A stretch of DNA of 64,000 bases, from positions 4,353 through 68,352 of the forward strand of contig CAZRKB010000002.1 in NCBI GenBank assembly GCA_964601125.1, in the 5' to 3' direction. The notes under the pieces were generated by a model. That model saw only the letters and a program-made list of their open reading frames with translations, was not told the DNA's origin and made no database searches. The position numbers and the translations under genes are program-made. This DNA is from DATDVC01 sp964601125 (GTDB lineage: Bacteria; Patescibacteriota; Minisyncoccia; Phycocordibacterales; WO2-35-19). Below, one piece after another: positions 9,535-17,268 of the stretch. How positions within the stretch are numbered: the first letter of the stretch is position 1; each line of letters starts with the position of its first letter.

Positions 9535-10411
9535 AGAAAATGTAAAACAAAAATTGGCCGAACTTGAGGCGGAGATGATGGCGGCTGATTTTTGGAGTGA
9601 TAAAGAGAGGGCGCAAGCGACTATCAAGGAAATCCAGAAGCTTAAAGATGAGCTCGAAGGTTTTGGAAAATATGATCGTGGGAGCGCGGTCATGACTATT
9701 TTCTCTGGCGCCGGAGGGGATGATAGCGAAGATTTTAGCGCTATGCTTTTGAAAATGTACTTTAAGTTTTTTGAAAAGAGGGGTTTTGGTTTTAGTATTT
9801 TGCATGAAAATCAAAATGATCATGGTGGGTTTAGGAATGTGACAGTGGAGGTGGTGGGCAAAAATGCTTATGGAACACTCAAAAATGAATCGGGTGTACA
9901 TCGACTGGTGCGGGTCTCACCTTTCAATGCCAATGCCAAAAGGCACACCAGCTTTTCCATGGTAGAAGTGATCCCGAAGTTTGAAAAACAGAACGAAGCG
10001 GATATCGAGCTGGATGAAAAGGATTTAAAATTTGAATTTTCACGTTCCTCCGGGCCTGGTGGGCAAAATGTAAATAAAAGGGAGACAGCGGTAAGAATCG
10101 TTCATTTGCCGACCAATCTTTCGGCTCAGTCGGATAGCGAGCGAACTCAAGAAGCTAACAAAGAAAAAGCACTCTCTATTTTGCGGGGCAAAATTTTTAA
10201 AGCGCTCGAAGAAGAAAGGGTGTCCAAAGAAAAGGGGATGTATATAAGTAAAACGACCGAAGTAGCTTGGGGCAACCAAATCCGCTCTTACGTCTTGCAC
10301 CCATACAAAATGGTCAAAGATCATCGCACCAACGTCGAAACCTCTGATGTTGAAGCCGTGCTCGAAGAGGGCGAAATCGAAAAATTCGTTGAAGCGGAGA
10401 GATTGTTGTGA
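9524..10411 (+). CDS. prfB: Peptide chain release factor 2 (short form)
   Basis: RF2 releases the nascent chain at UAA and UGA stops. The SPF stop-recognition tripeptide is at residues 132-134 and the GGQ hydrolysis motif (SGPGGQNVNK) at 179-181, with the same spacing as in E. coli RF2. At 295 aa it lacks about 70 N-terminal residues of E. coli RF2, so domain 1 is reduced, and the usual programmed +1 frameshift site is absent. Its presence argues that TGA is a stop in this organism. It overlaps galU by 11 bases. Confidence 0.93.
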   Translation: MENKENVKQKLAELEAEMMAADFWSDKERAQATIKEIQKLKDELEGFGKYDRGSAVMTIFSGAGGDDSEDFSAMLLKMYFKFFEKRGFGFSILHENQNDHGGFRNVTVEVVGKNAYGTLKNESGVHRLVRVSPFNANAKRHTSFSMVEVIPKFEKQNEADIELDEKDLKFEFSRSSGPGGQNVNKRETAVRIVHLPTNLSAQSDSERTQEANKEKALSILRGKIFKALEEERVSKEKGMYISKTTEVAWGNQIRSYVLHPYKMVKDHRTNVETSDVEAVLEEGEIEKFVEAERLL

Positions 10412-10436
10412 TAGTGTTGAAATTAGAGGTAAAACT

Positions 10437-10718
10437 GTGAACATAAAGACTATTCTAGAGGCCATTCTAGGGGTCCTCCTTTGGGTGCTTAGGGCGGTGT
10501 TGTCAATGTTTGGTGGTCTGTCAACTGGTCTCATTATCAAAGTGGGACCATCTCTAAACATTGGTCATCCGGTGACAGTTGCGGCCAAAAGTGAAATATT
10601 ACTTTTTGCCCTGGTCGGCTCTCTCGTACCGTTGATCAGATTACTGCGTCACAATGACCTATGGTGTGCAACTTTCTATCTTGTGGGGATTGTCGTTGCC
10701 CTTCTTTTTTTTGGGTAG
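10437..10718 (+). CDS. Small multi-spanning membrane protein (unknown)
   Basis: I chose the GTG start at 10437 because AGAGGT lies 7 bases upstream; an in-frame ATG at 10347 would overlap prfB heavily. The 93-aa product is hydrophobic with about three membrane segments (starting TILEAILGVLLWVLRAVLS) and no recognised family. It is followed directly by an intrinsic terminator at 10734-10767. The Shine-Dalgarno plus terminator arrangement matches other cassette-like genes in the window. Confidence 0.6.
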   Translation: MNIKTILEAILGVLLWVLRAVLSMFGGLSTGLIIKVGPSLNIGHPVTVAAKSEILLFALVGSLVPLIRLLRHNDLWCATFYLVGIVVALLFFG

Positions 10719-10733
10719 GATGGTGGTTTGATG

Positions 10734-10767
10734 GCTCGCGATTCTTAGCACTCGCGAGCTGTTTTTT
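10734..10767 (+). terminator. Intrinsic terminator
   Basis: GCTCGCG (10734-10740) pairs with CGCGAGC (10753-10759), followed by a run of six T. It separates prfB and the small membrane gene from ftsE. Confidence 0.85.
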
Positions 10768-10772
10768 AATTA

Positions 10773-10799
10773 TTGCAATCTTTGAAAAACTGCTATAAT
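10773..10799 (+). promoter_or_regulatory. ftsE promoter with extended -10, probably leaderless
   Basis: TTGCAA (10773-10778), TG at 10791-10792 and TATAAT (10794-10799) are present. The ATG at 10806 is 6 bases after the -10 box, at the expected transcription start. Confidence 0.75.
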
Positions 10800-10805
10800 A
10801 CTTTC

Positions 10806-11489
10806 ATGTCGATTGTCTTTGATAATGTTTCTAAAAAATATGGCGACGATTATGTGGCTTTAGACCAGGTTTCTTTCCAGGTTACACCCAATGAATTTAT
10901 ATCAATAGTAGGTCCTTCGGGTGCAGGCAAGACCACCCTACTTAAGATGCTTTTGGCTGAAGATAGGCCAACTGGAGGCAGAGTGATATTCCAAGATGCA
11001 GATATCCACACCCTCTCTGGAGAAGAGATAAATTTGCTTCGCAGGAAGATAGGCACAGTTTTTCAAGATTTTAGGCTTTTGCCGCAGAAAAATGTTTATG
11101 AAAACATTGCTTTTGCTATGGAAGCCGCTGGCAGGCCGGATGAGGAAATAGAGTCAGATGTGCCACATGTACTCGATTTGGTGGATTTGGGGCATAAAAT
11201 TTGGAATTTTCCGCACGAGCTTTCGGGTGGCGAAAAGCAGAGAGTGGCTATCGCCCGCGCCATAGTTAATCAACCTGATATAATAATAGCCGATGAACCT
11301 ACAGGAAACTTAGATCCAGCCAACACTTACGATATTGTGCAGATTTTTAAAAAAATAAACGATCTCGGAACGACAGTCATACTTACTACGCACAATAAAG
11401 GGGTGATCGACTCTATAGGCAGAAGGGTTATAACCATGCAAGACGGTAAAATAGTCCGCGATGACCCTAGAGGGGGGTATATTTTATAA
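10806..11489 (+). CDS. ftsE: Cell division ATP-binding protein FtsE
   Basis: FtsE is the ABC ATPase that pairs with FtsX to control peptidoglycan hydrolases at the division site. Walker A GPSGAGKT is at 36-43, the signature LSGGEKQR is near residue 138, and Walker B IIIADEP is followed by a TTH switch. I chose ATG 10806 (227 aa) rather than the longer ORF from 10773 because the longer one would be read from inside the promoter. ftsX follows after 19 bases. Confidence 0.95.
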   Translation: MSIVFDNVSKKYGDDYVALDQVSFQVTPNEFISIVGPSGAGKTTLLKMLLAEDRPTGGRVIFQDADIHTLSGEEINLLRRKIGTVFQDFRLLPQKNVYENIAFAMEAAGRPDEEIESDVPHVLDLVDLGHKIWNFPHELSGGEKQRVAIARAIVNQPDIIIADEPTGNLDPANTYDIVQIFKKINDLGTTVILTTHNKGVIDSIGRRVITMQDGKIVRDDPRGGYIL

Positions 11490-11508
11490 AATTTCAAATC
11501 TAAAAAAT

Positions 11509-12447
11509 ATGGAAAGTTCATCTTTTAAGACAAAACTGAAGAGGGTGGCCAAGGCTGGCTTGTTTAACTTTTGGCGTAGTGGCTATGTTTCTTTGGCTTC
11601 CATACTGGTTATGGTGGTAACCCTCTGTACCATAGGCTCCGTGATTTTTGTGGGGGCTATTTTGAATACGACGATGGAAGAACTTCGTAATAAGGTAGAT
11701 GTAAACGTTTATTTTGTAACGAGCGCAGCTGAGACAGATATCCTTTCTCTAAAAACTAGGATTGAGGCTTTACCTGAAGTGGAGAAGGTTGAATATGTAA
11801 GCAGGGAGCAAGCACTGGAAAATTTTAGGATCCGACATGAAAATGATCAGATTACTCTCCAAGCTCTCGAGGAGCTCGGGGACAATCCGCTCGGCGCGGC
11901 CTTAAACATAAAAGCCCTAGAACCTTCCCAATATGAGGGCATCGCTAACTTTTTGAATGAAGAAAATATTTTAGACAACGCAGGGGAGAGGATAATTGAA
12001 AAAATAAACTATTTTGAAAATCGTACAACCATAGACAGACTCTCGAGGATAATAGGCGCTATTGATCGTATGGGTACCATACTGTCTCTTTTCTTGGTTT
12101 TTGTCTCCATTGTCATCACCTTTAATACCATAAGGCTTGCCATATACATATCACGCGAAGAGATAAGTGTGATGCAGCTTGTCGGTGCTTCTAAAAATTA
12201 TGTGCGAGGACCGTTTGTCGTCACGGGTATCTTGGTTGGTCTGCTGTCCGGTGTCATTACCATAGCTCTATTTTTCCCTGCAATGTATTTCCTTAGTGGT
12301 ATTACAGAAAACTTTTTTATCGGTCTAAATGTTTTTGACTATTTCAAATCAAACATTTTTGAGATCTCCTACATTATTATTGGTTCTGGTGTTGGTATCG
12401 GCGCTCTTTCGAGTTTTCTTGCTGTGCGCAGGTATCTTAAGTTGTGA
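11509..12447 (+). CDS. ftsX: Cell division protein FtsX (permease-like)
   Basis: The 312-aa product has the FtsX layout: a cytoplasmic N-terminus (FKTKLKRVAKAGLFNFWRSG), TM1 around 28-50, an extracytoplasmic domain (PEVEKVEYVSREQALENF), then three TMs in the FtsX/MacB permease fold. I chose ATG 11509 since the ORF start at 11461 overlaps ftsE and adds unlike residues. It forms an inner-membrane complex with FtsE. No terminator is apparent directly after it. Confidence 0.94.
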   Translation: MESSSFKTKLKRVAKAGLFNFWRSGYVSLASILVMVVTLCTIGSVIFVGAILNTTMEELRNKVDVNVYFVTSAAETDILSLKTRIEALPEVEKVEYVSREQALENFRIRHENDQITLQALEELGDNPLGAALNIKALEPSQYEGIANFLNEENILDNAGERIIEKINYFENRTTIDRLSRIIGAIDRMGTILSLFLVFVSIVITFNTIRLAIYISREEISVMQLVGASKNYVRGPFVVTGILVGLLSGVITIALFFPAMYFLSGITENFFIGLNVFDYFKSNIFEISYIIIGSGVGIGALSSFLAVRRYLKL

Positions 12448-12522
12448 TATTTCGAGTTGTAATAGTTTTCCACATTGACTAAGTCTCTTATTTAGGTCAT
12501 CCTGTAAAAACAGAAGCACAAG

Positions 12523-12529
12523 AAAGGAG
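12523..12529 (+). promoter_or_regulatory. Strong Shine-Dalgarno site
   Basis: AAAGGAG lies 6 bases before ATG 12536, unlike the SD-less neighbours. A TTGACT -35-like box at 12475-12480 lies upstream, but its -10 is weak. Confidence 0.65.
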
Positions 12530-12535
12530 CTTTAT

Positions 12536-12793
12536 ATGCCAAGAGACCCGATTGCTACGGGCAGGAAAAGACTCAATGTGGTCATTGAAGTTACATTTAA
12601 CGGCCACAGCGGAGATTTGCCACAACGTCTGGAAGAATTTCTTGCCACGAAACATTCTCGTGGTGCGCGTATTGTCAAAGACGGTACCATGCACTATTTC
12701 AGGGGGGAATACACCCCCAAGGGAGCTCAAGAAATCATAAAATGGTTCCGCTCAAACGGGGTTGTGTTTCCAAGAAAGCGAGCTGATGAATGA
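12536..12793 (+). CDS. Small basic protein of unknown function
   Basis: This 85-aa protein is soluble, basic and without a signal peptide; it begins MPRDPIATGRKRLNVVIEV. No family is recognised. The start is fixed by the AAAGGAG site, and a strong terminator follows 2 bases after the stop, so it is a complete single-gene unit between ftsX and the convergent kinase gene. Codon use is more GC-rich than in ftsEX. It belongs to the set of SD-plus-terminator genes that may have been acquired. Confidence 0.7.
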   Translation: MPRDPIATGRKRLNVVIEVTFNGHSGDLPQRLEEFLATKHSRGARIVKDGTMHYFRGEYTPKGAQEIIKWFRSNGVVFPRKRADE

Positions 12794-12794
12794 T

Positions 12795-12826
12795 AGGCGG
12801 ACCGCATTGGTCCGCCTCAACTTTTT
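12795..12826 (+). terminator. Intrinsic terminator, possibly bidirectional
   Basis: AGGCGGACC (12795-12803) pairs with GGTCCGCCT (12809-12817), followed by CAACTTTTT. The convergent minus-strand gene ends at the hairpin edge. Confidence 0.85.
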
Positions 12827-13371
12827 ATACGCAAAATTACTTCATCAATTTTTTTCTCCAGTTCTTCAAATGTGCCGTTGTTTTGTACTTTAAAATCGGC
12901 CAAAGCGATACAGGCAGAAAGGTTTTGTTTGTTTGGATCGTCTGAACGCATTTCTCGATTTTCATCTTCCAAAAATTTTTCAAAAGAAACTTTGTCGGTC
13001 TCACTTTTTCTGCTGATAACTCTTTCGTATCTCAACTTTGGGTCGGCGTCTATAGCAATAAGGCAGAAGTCTTTTTTTGATTTCAAAAACTCCACTTCAC
13101 CAATGGTTCTGACTGATTCTATGACAGCATTTCCACTCACTCTAGCTGCTTCTTTGTAGAGTTCTTCGATTACGTATGCGCTGCCATATTTGGCTCGCAG
13201 GTCGTTTGCGGTTTGAGTTAAGTTGTCGCGGTTTCTTTCTAGCCCCATTTTCTCCACTTCTTTACCTAAAAATTCTCGGGCAGAAAAATGCTTAAAGCCA
13301 TATTTCTTTATTAAAAAACCTACTACTGCTCCTTTGCCAGCACCAAGTGTTCCTGTTATTCCTATTACCAT
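12817..13371 (-). CDS. P-loop nucleotide kinase (dephospho-CoA kinase / dNMP kinase-like)
   Basis: The 184-aa protein (start at MVIGITGTLGAGKG; the ORF can extend 9 residues upstream) has a Walker A GTLGAGKG at the very N-terminus, then the mixed alpha/beta core of small-molecule kinases, with IESVRTIGEVEFL and a LID-like segment rich in Arg/Lys (RYERVISRKSETDK). It is like AAA_18/AAA_33 proteins sometimes annotated as dephospho-CoA kinase or deoxynucleotide monophosphate kinase; the substrate cannot be told from sequence. It is convergent with the upstream small gene and shares its terminator. Confidence 0.7.
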   Translation of the reverse strand: MVIGITGTLGAGKGAVVGFLIKKYGFKHFSAREFLGKEVEKMGLERNRDNLTQTANDLRAKYGSAYVIEELYKEAARVSGNAVIESVRTIGEVEFLKSKKDFCLIAIDADPKLRYERVISRKSETDKVSFEKFLEDENREMRSDDPNKQNLSACIALADFKVQNNGTFEELEKKIDEVILRIKS

Positions 13372-13478
13372 GTGTAATGATTGTAACAAAATATCCACAT
13401 AAATCTATTTCAAAAATTGTAGGTTGGTATTTTATTTTCACTATTTTTGATAGTATTTTTATGCTTGGTAGGGTATTA

Positions 13479-13575
13479 AATACTCCTGAGAGTTTGGTCT
13501 GTGGGCTTCAGGAAACACCAGGTTCTGCCCAGCGCAGAGACACAGATAGGACCCTCCCAGCGAGGGTCCACTTTA
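13479..13575 (+). ncRNA. Candidate small structured RNA with terminator-like hairpin
   Basis: The gap between the kinase gene and the membrane gene contains a GC-rich island in AT-rich flanks. TCTGTG near 13499 can pair with CACAGA at 13541-13546, GGGC (13503-13506) with GCCC (13527-13530), and a perfect GGACCCTC/GAGGGTCC hairpin (13549-13556 with 13562-13569) follows. TTGATA near 13447 and TAGGGT 16 bases later could be a promoter. No known family was recognised; the T-run after the hairpin is weak. Confidence 0.35.
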
Positions 13576-13619
13576 ATTTGATAAAATTTGATTGTTTTTA
13601 AACGACTAATATAATTAGA

Positions 13620-14270
13620 TTATTCAAAAATCCTGAAAAAAAATTTAGCACAGATAATTTTTCTGTATCTTTCTTCTTCAAATGGTGCTATTGTCTGAAA
13701 ACCCTTTATCTTGTCTTTACGTATGTTTAATACTCTAAGAGTTAACCCACTTTCTCCAATTGTTCCGATAATTATTAGATCTCTATTGCTATAAATTTCA
13801 CAAACAGGAGATGTCTGTACAGAAGACTTGCCATCCGCATTTCTGGCAGCAGGAATATTAAAGTTTGACAAAAATTCTATTTCACTGGACTCAGCAATTA
13901 TTGATTTTAGTAGTGGCCTCGCCCCACCAAAAGGCTGTGGAATCCATGGAAAAATAATTTTGACAAACAAAAAACCAGTTACAATTAATAAAATTCCACA
14001 GATTACAATCTTAATAAAATTAGATCTTCTAGATAAAAATTGGGTACCTAATAGACGATGAATAAGAATGGAAAATGGTATAACGAATAATAATATAGTT
14101 ACAATACCGCTTAAAATAAAACGAGTTTGTAATAAATCATATTCAAAATAACCGTAATCATTCAAATGAATGTTCCATAGTAAAAACCCTAATCCATAGC
14201 TAAGTGCCAAAAATAAGGCTACTATTCTAGAGAGCGTCTCTAAATTTTCTTTGGAATCCTTCCAATTCAT
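13620..14270 (-). CDS. Membrane protein of unknown function, start abutting tRNA-Gln
   Basis: The 216-aa product begins MNWKDSKENLETLSR and has three clear membrane segments in its first half (about 16-36, 49-70 and 85-105), then a C-terminal extracytoplasmic or cytoplasmic domain of about 100 residues. An ORF extends 27 residues further upstream, but those residues are a translation of the tRNA-Gln gene, so the start is ATG 14270, two bases from the tRNA 3' end. Expression probably depends on tRNA processing or on read-through transcription. The family is not recognised. Confidence 0.7.
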   Translation of the reverse strand: MNWKDSKENLETLSRIVALFLALSYGLGFLLWNIHLNDYGYFEYDLLQTRFILSGIVTILLFVIPFSILIHRLLGTQFLSRRSNFIKIVICGILLIVTGFLFVKIIFPWIPQPFGGARPLLKSIIAESSEIEFLSNFNIPAARNADGKSSVQTSPVCEIYSNRDLIIIGTIGESGLTLRVLNIRKDKIKGFQTIAPFEEERYRKIICAKFFFRIFE

Positions 14271-14272
14271 AG

Positions 14273-14343
14273 CTGCCGGACCTGGATTCGAACCAAGATA
14301 AACGGATTCAGAGTCCGTTGTCCTACCATTAGACGATCCGGCA
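14273..14343 (-). tRNA. tRNA-Gln (anticodon CTG)
   Basis: On the minus strand the acceptor is TGCCGGA/TCCGGCA, the anticodon stem ACGGA/TCCGT with loop CTCTGAA, and the T-loop TTCGAAT. CCA is not encoded. The downstream CDS starts 2 bases after the discriminator. Confidence 0.95.
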
Positions 14344-14429
14344 AAAGTCATTTAACTTCCATAAAATAACAGAAAAATAAGGTTTAGTAAATGAAGAGAT
14401 GGCCCTTTACTGGTTTTTGCAAATTTTTA

Positions 14430-14438
14430 TGGTACAAT
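14430..14438 (+). promoter_or_regulatory. Extended -10 promoter, probably leaderless
   Basis: TGG followed by TACAAT (14433-14438) ends 7 bases before ATG 14446. Confidence 0.6.
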
Positions 14439-14445
14439 CACTACT

Positions 14446-14700
14446 ATGCATTCAATTTCAAAAAAGACTCCGTTTATAATTATAGGCATAACGTCCGCTA
14501 TATTTTCGCGGACCATGTTTTTCTTTTTCGACGATCCCGAAGGGCCAAACTTGCTTGTGGTTTTCGTGATGGCGGCGGTTTTGTACCTTCCATCACTCAT
14601 AACTTATCGGCTTAATTGCGGAGTTTCAACTGCAAAGAGGGTATTGCTAGCGATCTGTACTCAAGCCGTATTAGCTACTGGCATTTACTTTTTGTTGTAA
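14446..14700 (+). CDS. Small two-TM membrane protein (unknown)
   Basis: The 84-aa product starts MHSISKKTPFIIIG and has hydrophobic segments around 8-24, 34-52 and 65-84, with a basic linker. No family is recognised. The start is chosen for the extended -10 box ending 7 bases upstream, which would give a leaderless mRNA; there is no Shine-Dalgarno. Confidence 0.6.
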   Translation: MHSISKKTPFIIIGITSAIFSRTMFFFFDDPEGPNLLVVFVMAAVLYLPSLITYRLNCGVSTAKRVLLAICTQAVLATGIYFLL

Positions 14701-14791
14701 ACTTCTGAAGTTGTATCAGTCCAATACAAACTGCCCACATAGATAGACTTTGTGGTAAGTTGAAGGAGTAAAAGAAAAAAATAAAAATAAA

Positions 14792-15340
14792 ATGAAAAAG
14801 ATTTTTTGGGTTGTTATTGTGGGGGTTTTAGTTGTGGCCACATTTGTTTTTGCCCCAAAGGACGCCGATGTTGAAGAAAAAATAGTTTTAGATGCACGCA
14901 GTGCCACTTTTTTGATTGTTGGTAAGGAAGTGATTTTGGGAGAAGTGGCACCCGGTTCGAATACAATAACCCGTTATTTTGGCAATGAATTGAAAACTGA
15001 TCTAAATGATGACGGCAGGGAGGATGCAGTCTTCCTAGTTACTCAAGAGACGGGTGGCTCGGGAGTTTTTTTCTATGTAGTCGCTGCACTTAATACCGAA
15101 AAAGGATATGTAGGTTCAGACGGGTTTTTCCTTGGAGACAGGGTGGCTCCCCAAACTACTGAGCTAAGTAAAAACCCGCGGCATAAAAATGTCATCGTTG
15201 TCAATTACGCAGACCGCTCTCCTCAGGAACCTTTCACAACAAAGCCGTCAGTTGGCAAAAGTGCTTATCTAAAACTCGATCTAGAAAGAATGCAGTGGGG
15301 TATTGTGGTGCCCGACTTCGAAGGCGAAAGTGATTTTTAA
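14792..15340 (+). CDS. Secreted or anchored protein with an Asp-rich loop
   Basis: The 182-aa product has an N-terminal signal/anchor (MKKIFWVVIVGVLVVATFVF) and a periplasm-facing domain with TDLNDDGREDAVFLV, an Asp-rich loop like the calcium loops of FG-GAP/VCBS repeats. It ends 8 bases before the YibE/F gene, so they are likely co-transcribed. No enzymatic motif is visible. Confidence 0.65.
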   Translation: MKKIFWVVIVGVLVVATFVFAPKDADVEEKIVLDARSATFLIVGKEVILGEVAPGSNTITRYFGNELKTDLNDDGREDAVFLVTQETGGSGVFFYVVAALNTEKGYVGSDGFFLGDRVAPQTTELSKNPRHKNVIVVNYADRSPQEPFTTKPSVGKSAYLKLDLERMQWGIVVPDFEGESDF

Positions 15341-15348
15341 ATGTAAAT

Positions 15349-16518
15349 ATGAAAATACAAGCATTTATTTTTGTTTTAATAGCCACCATTTCTCCATTTT
15401 TTGCTTTTGGGCAAGAGGCGGAGATAGTGCAAGATAAATATGAGAACGTTCTTGCGCGAGTAGTAGAAGTGGTGGTTCAAGAAAACAAAATTATCCCAGG
15501 CACTGATACGTCTGCTTTGCACCAAACCATAAGGGCAGAGATTCTCGAGGGGCAATTAAAGGGTCAAGTGGTGCAAATTGAAAACGACTATTTAAAACTA
15601 AAAGAAGGGGAAAAGTTTTATCTGTTGCACACTACTGATTGGGAAAGTGGCAAAGACTATTTTTCTGTGCATGAAAAATATAGGCTACCAAGCATGCTTG
15701 TATTGATTGCAATTTTTATTTTTATCTCATTATTTTTTGGTCGCGGGCAGGGGCTCAGAGGACTCGCGAGTTTAATCGGCAGCATCGTACTCATAGTTTT
15801 TGTTTTGATACCCGGTATTTTAAAAGGTATTTCGCCGGTGTTCATGACCATAGCTGTGTCGTCGGTCATTATTGTTCTGGGTTCTTATGTGACGCATGGG
15901 TTTAATAAAGTTACTTCTGCGGCTGTGATAGGCATGATACTGACAGTTTTGATAACCGGCACATTCGCTTATTTTTCTGTTCAATTTACTTCTCTGTCTG
16001 GTTATGATTCAGAGGAATCGGTTTATCTTACGTTTAATTCGAGGGGCAGCCTCGATATTGTCGGGCTTCTTTTTGGCGGTATCATGATAGGACTTTTGGG
16101 TGTGCTTTATGACGCGGCTATTTCGCAAGCTATATCAGTCGAAGAATTATGGAAAATCGCTCCGCATGTTTCTCCAAATAAAATATACGCAAGAGCTATT
16201 CGCATAGGCAGGGAACATATCGGAGCTTTGGTTGATACGTTGGCTATCGCTTATGTCGGGGCGTCCTTGCCGCTCCTCCTCTTATTTTTTCAAACTTCTA
16301 TGGAGAATCCGCTTATTACATTAAACAGAGAAATTTTTGCTACAGAAATAGTGAGGATCATAATTGGCTCGATAGGGCTAATACTGGCCGTACCGATCAC
16401 TACACTAGTTGCGGTCAAAATGTTGAAAGGTGGTCATGCTCACGAAATAGGCGAATCTGAAATTAATAAAGAAATAAATAAATTGGAAGGAACAAGCGGA
16501 CATTCTCATAGCCATTAA
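15349..16518 (+). CDS. YibE/F family membrane protein
   Basis: The 389-aa protein has a signal peptide ending near FAFGQEA, an extracytoplasmic beta domain to about residue 110, then about seven membrane helices typical of YibE/F (SMLVLIAIFIFISLFFGRGQ; GLLFGGIMIGLLGVLYDAAISQA; ARAIRIGREHIGALVDTLA). The conserved GxLYDAAISQ and RxGREHIGALVDTL blocks identify the family. The C-terminus is His-rich (SGHSHSH). The molecular role of the family is not settled. A terminator follows immediately. Confidence 0.88.
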   Translation: MKIQAFIFVLIATISPFFAFGQEAEIVQDKYENVLARVVEVVVQENKIIPGTDTSALHQTIRAEILEGQLKGQVVQIENDYLKLKEGEKFYLLHTTDWESGKDYFSVHEKYRLPSMLVLIAIFIFISLFFGRGQGLRGLASLIGSIVLIVFVLIPGILKGISPVFMTIAVSSVIIVLGSYVTHGFNKVTSAAVIGMILTVLITGTFAYFSVQFTSLSGYDSEESVYLTFNSRGSLDIVGLLFGGIMIGLLGVLYDAAISQAISVEELWKIAPHVSPNKIYARAIRIGREHIGALVDTLAIAYVGASLPLLLLFFQTSMENPLITLNREIFATEIVRIIIGSIGLILAVPITTLVAVKMLKGGHAHEIGESEINKEINKLEGTSGHSHSH

Positions 16519-16525
16519 CAAAGAT

Positions 16526-16558
16526 GGGGCCGACCTGGCGTCAGCCCCAAAATTTTTT
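16526..16558 (+). terminator. Intrinsic terminator shared with convergent gene
   Basis: GGGGCCGAC (16526-16534) pairs with GTCAGCCCC (16540-16548) with one mismatch, followed by AAAATTTTTT. The stop codon of the minus-strand gene is inside the stem. Confidence 0.8.
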
Positions 16559-17044
16559 CAACTCTACCTCCACATTTTTCCAGATCTCTTCCCATTTCCA
16601 AAGAGAAGAATCTGGATCACCAGCCAAACATGGCCGATTTATCACCACTCGGTAGCTTGTTATCTCAGTGGATATAATTCCACTGATCCCCGAGAGGTTT
16701 TCGTGTAGCTTTTCCTGGTTTTCTATTTTGTACTTCACGTCGATGACCAGGAATTTATCGCACCCTCCTTGAGGTACAAGCTTTCGATCTCTTACCCCAC
16801 GTAAGATTTCCGCCGAATATTGCTGTTTCCCCCAAGTGCCCTTTTTGGTTTGGAACATGTCTGTATCTGTTAAAGAAACGACCATATTCCTTGTTTCTCT
16901 GAAGAAGCTCCATCCAAGAGCTGTCAATATAACCATGGTAGCCACGGTTCCCAGGGCTGCTCCGACAACAAGCATTTTTTCTTTTTTGTTCCACGGTGGC
17001 TGTTCGTTTGATTTACCCGCTTTTCTAATCTTAGTTGTGCTCAT
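16541..17044 (-). CDS. Single-TM protein of unknown function (SD-led)
   Basis: The 167-aa product has a basic N-terminus, one membrane helix around 24-48 (MLVVGAALGTVATMVILTAL) and an extracytoplasmic domain with two Cys (GGCDKFL, RPCLAG) that could form a disulfide. No family is recognised. AAAGGAGA lies 4-5 bases before ATG, and a hairpin at 17068-17093 sits in the leader. The small ORF at 17107-17211 lies upstream on the same strand and is probably in the same transcript. Confidence 0.65.
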   Translation of the reverse strand: MSTTKIRKAGKSNEQPPWNKKEKMLVVGAALGTVATMVILTALGWSFFRETRNMVVSLTDTDMFQTKKGTWGKQQYSAEILRGVRDRKLVPQGGCDKFLVIDVKYKIENQEKLHENLSGISGIISTEITSYRVVINRPCLAGDPDSSLWKWEEIWKNVEVELKKFWG

Positions 17045-17067
17045 AATCTCCTTTCTAGCCTAGTTAA

Positions 17068-17093
17068 ATCGCGAGTCCAAGTGGACCCGCGAT
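17068..17093 (-). promoter_or_regulatory. Leader hairpin between small ORF and SD-led gene
   Basis: ATCGCGAGTCC (17068-17078) pairs with GGACCCGCGAT (17083-17093), one A-C mismatch, loop AAGT. No T-run follows, so it is more likely an mRNA-stabilising or regulatory stem than a terminator. Confidence 0.5.
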
Positions 17094-17106
17094 AGTCATC
17101 TGATGG

Positions 17107-17211
17107 CTAGCCACGGATTAGAAGATCCGCAAGCTCCCACAGAATAAATATTGCTGAAGAAAGCAACAAAGCTGCTTTCTTCGAGCGTTTAGAAAATCCG
17201 GAAAGAAACAT
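17107..17211 (-). CDS. 34-aa small membrane peptide
   Basis: This short ORF begins MFLSGFSKRSKKAALLLSSA and ends IRG. It has a basic N-terminus and one hydrophobic helix. CCTCC on the plus strand at 17222-17226 (GGAGG on the coding strand) lies 10 bases upstream, and TTTACA-N17-TAGGAT (17262-17234) could be its promoter. It may be a leader peptide or a partner of the membrane protein downstream. Coding status is inferred from SD, length and composition only. Confidence 0.5.
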   Translation of the reverse strand: MFLSGFSKRSKKAALLLSSAIFILWELADLLIRG

Positions 17212-17233
17212 TGTTTCTCTGCCTCCGTTTTTT

Positions 17234-17262
17234 ATCCTACTATACTACGATTGATTTGTAAA
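17234..17262 (-). promoter_or_regulatory. Candidate promoter for the small peptide / TM gene unit
   Basis: On the minus strand TTTACA (17262-17257) is followed after 17 bp by TAGGAT (17239-17234). Confidence 0.45.
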
Positions 17263-17268
17263 GCGCGA

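Noticed and set aside
9524..9640. Programmed frameshift in prfB
   Set aside because: The gene is one continuous frame with no in-frame TGA and a shortened N-terminus.
9524..10411. TGA recoding as glycine (Gracilibacteria-type code)
   Set aside because: RF2 is present and many genes, such as prfB, msrB and the sigma factor, end at TGA at the family's normal length.
10347..10436. Upstream ATG start for the small membrane protein
   Set aside because: It would overlap prfB by 65 bases and add a non-hydrophobic basic stretch; the GTG with AGAGGT fits better.
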